A stretch of 31,369 nt of DNA, from positions 1 through 31,369 of the IMG/VR virus record IMGVR_UViG_3300003873_000108. The stretch is one strand, 5' to 3'. Origin of the DNA: a virus. This document shows positions 30,805 to 31,369 of the stretch, piece by piece. Numbering within the stretch: the first letter of the stretch is position 1; each line of letters begins with the position of its first letter. The notes under the pieces were generated by a model. That model saw nothing but the letters and a program-made list of their open reading frames with translations, ran no database searches and had not been told where the DNA came from. The position numbers and the translations under genes are program-made.

Positions 30805-31214
30805 ATAGCTTCTCCAGTTAATTTATAATATTCTATAATGCTTTTTATATTCCACGAATTACCTTGAATATCTTTAATTGTTCTTTCTAATAAATCAATA
30901 ATAACTTTATGATTATCTATAGATTTTTTTATATTTATATATTCAAGGTCAGAAGAAATAAATACTTTTATTTCTGCATCTTTTAATTGAATATCGAAAT
31001 CTTGTTTATAGAACATAAATAACTCTTTATATTTAATTGATAGTTTATCTTCAAGGTCATAGTATTTTCTAGTAAATCTAGCAAGCAATTTTGAATATTT
31101 TTGTAACATAACTCCGGCTGTTAATAAATATGTATCTAAATGTTTTCTATCAACAGTTATATCTTCTTTTGCTGAAGTTTGGATCTTTTCTAGGACTTCA
31201 TTAAAGTCATCCAT
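30801..31214 (-). CDS. uvsY: Recombination mediator UvsY
   Basis: UvsY loads UvsX onto gp32-covered ssDNA. The 137 residues equal the T4 length. The all-helical, charged sequence matches UvsY in pattern, especially KVFISSDLEYINIKKSIDNH followed by KVIIDLLERTIKDIQ and then SWNIKSIIEYYKL, which parallels T4 VLSADKDVLKVDTSLQYW and its following segments. The position directly before uvsW is conserved with T4. The leader contains RNA element copy 4 and starts from promoter copy 11, giving a long structured 5' UTR. Confidence 0.85.
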   Translation of the reverse strand: MDDFNEVLEKIQTSAKEDITVDRKHLDTYLLTAGVMLQKYSKLLARFTRKYYDLEDKLSIKYKELFMFYKQDFDIQLKDAEIKVFISSDLEYINIKKSIDNHKVIIDLLERTIKDIQGNSWNIKSIIEYYKLTGEAI

Positions 31215-31239
31215 TATATCTCCTTTTGTAGTGCTAGAT

Positions 31240-31325
31240 GATGTCTGAAGAGCATCTGAGAGATACTATATAATCTATAATAGTAACAATCATTGAACTG
31301 CTTTAAGCCCTTCAGAGGCATTCAC
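31240..31325 (-). ncRNA. Structured leader RNA element, copy 4 (5' UTR of uvsY)
   Basis: In mRNA sense it starts about 20 nt after the -10: GTGAATGCCTCTGAAGGGC, the TGATTGTTACTATTA core, CTCTCAG, then the hairpin GATGCTCTTCAGACATC. The 3' part and the following CTAGCACTACAAAAGGAG are almost the same as in copy 3, up to the ribosome site. The main stem is weaker here on its 3' strand, but the complement between CTGAAG and the hairpin loop is kept. Confidence 0.8.
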
Positions 31326-31344
31326 CTATATCTCTTTATGTTCT

Positions 31345-31369
31345 ATTATACCATAACTTCCATTAAATA
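31345..31369 (-). promoter_or_regulatory. Conserved extended -10 promoter, copy 11 (cut by the window end)
   Basis: TGGTATAAT has its -10 at 31350-31345, with GGAAGTTA and the inner half of the dyad (TTTAA) before the window ends. It drives uvsY and uvsW. RNA element copy 4 lies immediately downstream, so the element is transcribed as a true 5' leader here. Confidence 0.8.

Noticed and set aside
3267-31325. Repeated elements as a CRISPR array or as tRNAs
   Set aside because: Copies are single and scattered between genes, not tandem with spacers, and they have no acceptor or T-arm pattern.
3267-31325. Repeated elements as hammerhead, twister or known riboswitches
   Set aside because: I found none of the invariant core sequences of the families I know; they also lack a T run, so they are not ordinary terminators.

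Overview
This window is a piece of a very AT-rich, T4-like myovirus genome. Almost every gene lies on the minus strand, so transcription runs from high to low coordinates. The gene set is a near-complete T4-type replication, recombination and late-transcription module: UvsY, UvsW, gp55, gp47, gp46, gp33, gp44, a two-part gp43, UvsX, gp45, gp32, gp39, gp52, gp62, gp41 and a two-part RNase H. Nucleotide-metabolism genes (dUTPase, guanylate kinase, dCMP deaminase) and capsid-related genes lie at the low-coordinate end. A small gene for a secreted c-type cytochrome closely resembles cytochrome c553 of Campylobacterota. Together with the base composition this suggests a Campylobacter-, Arcobacter- or Sulfurimonas-like host; that is inference.

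Layout in transcription order. 31.4-24.2 kb: uvsY-uvsW, two small proteins, late sigma gp55, gp47-gp46, gp33 and one unknown gene. 24.2-23.3 kb: an RNA cluster with a Ser tRNA, a probable Met tRNA and several tRNA-like genes that each depart from the cloverleaf, plus strong hairpins. 23.3-15.9 kb: gp44, DNA polymerase in two genes, the cytochrome, UvsX, gp45 and gp32. 15.9-14.3 kb: four small unknown genes. 14.2-10.3 kb: both topoisomerase II subunits and a Cas4/RecB-like nuclease. 10.3-7.3 kb: a Dam methylase remnant, gp62, an unknown protein and gp41. 7.3-5.0 kb: capsid-type proteins. 5.0-0.6 kb: RNase H in two parts, dUTPase, an endonuclease VII gene on the opposite strand, guanylate kinase and dCMP deaminase. 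The first 0.65 kb holds two small genes, one broken by a 90-bp perfect inverted repeat.

Three repeated non-coding systems tie the region together. (1) Eleven copies of a promoter with an extended -10 (TGnTATAAT) carry a dyad of the form TTAA(A/T)C-N3-GTTTAA near -31 and stand before replication genes and the tRNA cluster. (2) Six copies of a structured RNA element of about 70-86 nt lie between genes, mostly just upstream of a Shine-Dalgarno sequence. Their stems are kept while the stem sequence changes, and a hairpin loop is complementary to the 5' strand of the main stem. They match no RNA family I can name and are the best candidate for an undescribed regulatory system. (3) A T4-late-like box, TTTAAATA, precedes several genes, including a capsid gene and the cytochrome.

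The clamp (gp45), the late sigma (gp55) and the late co-activator (gp33) are all encoded here, so a T4-style replication-coupled late transcription programme is likely. Both gp43 and RNase H are split so that active-site residues lie on two polypeptides.
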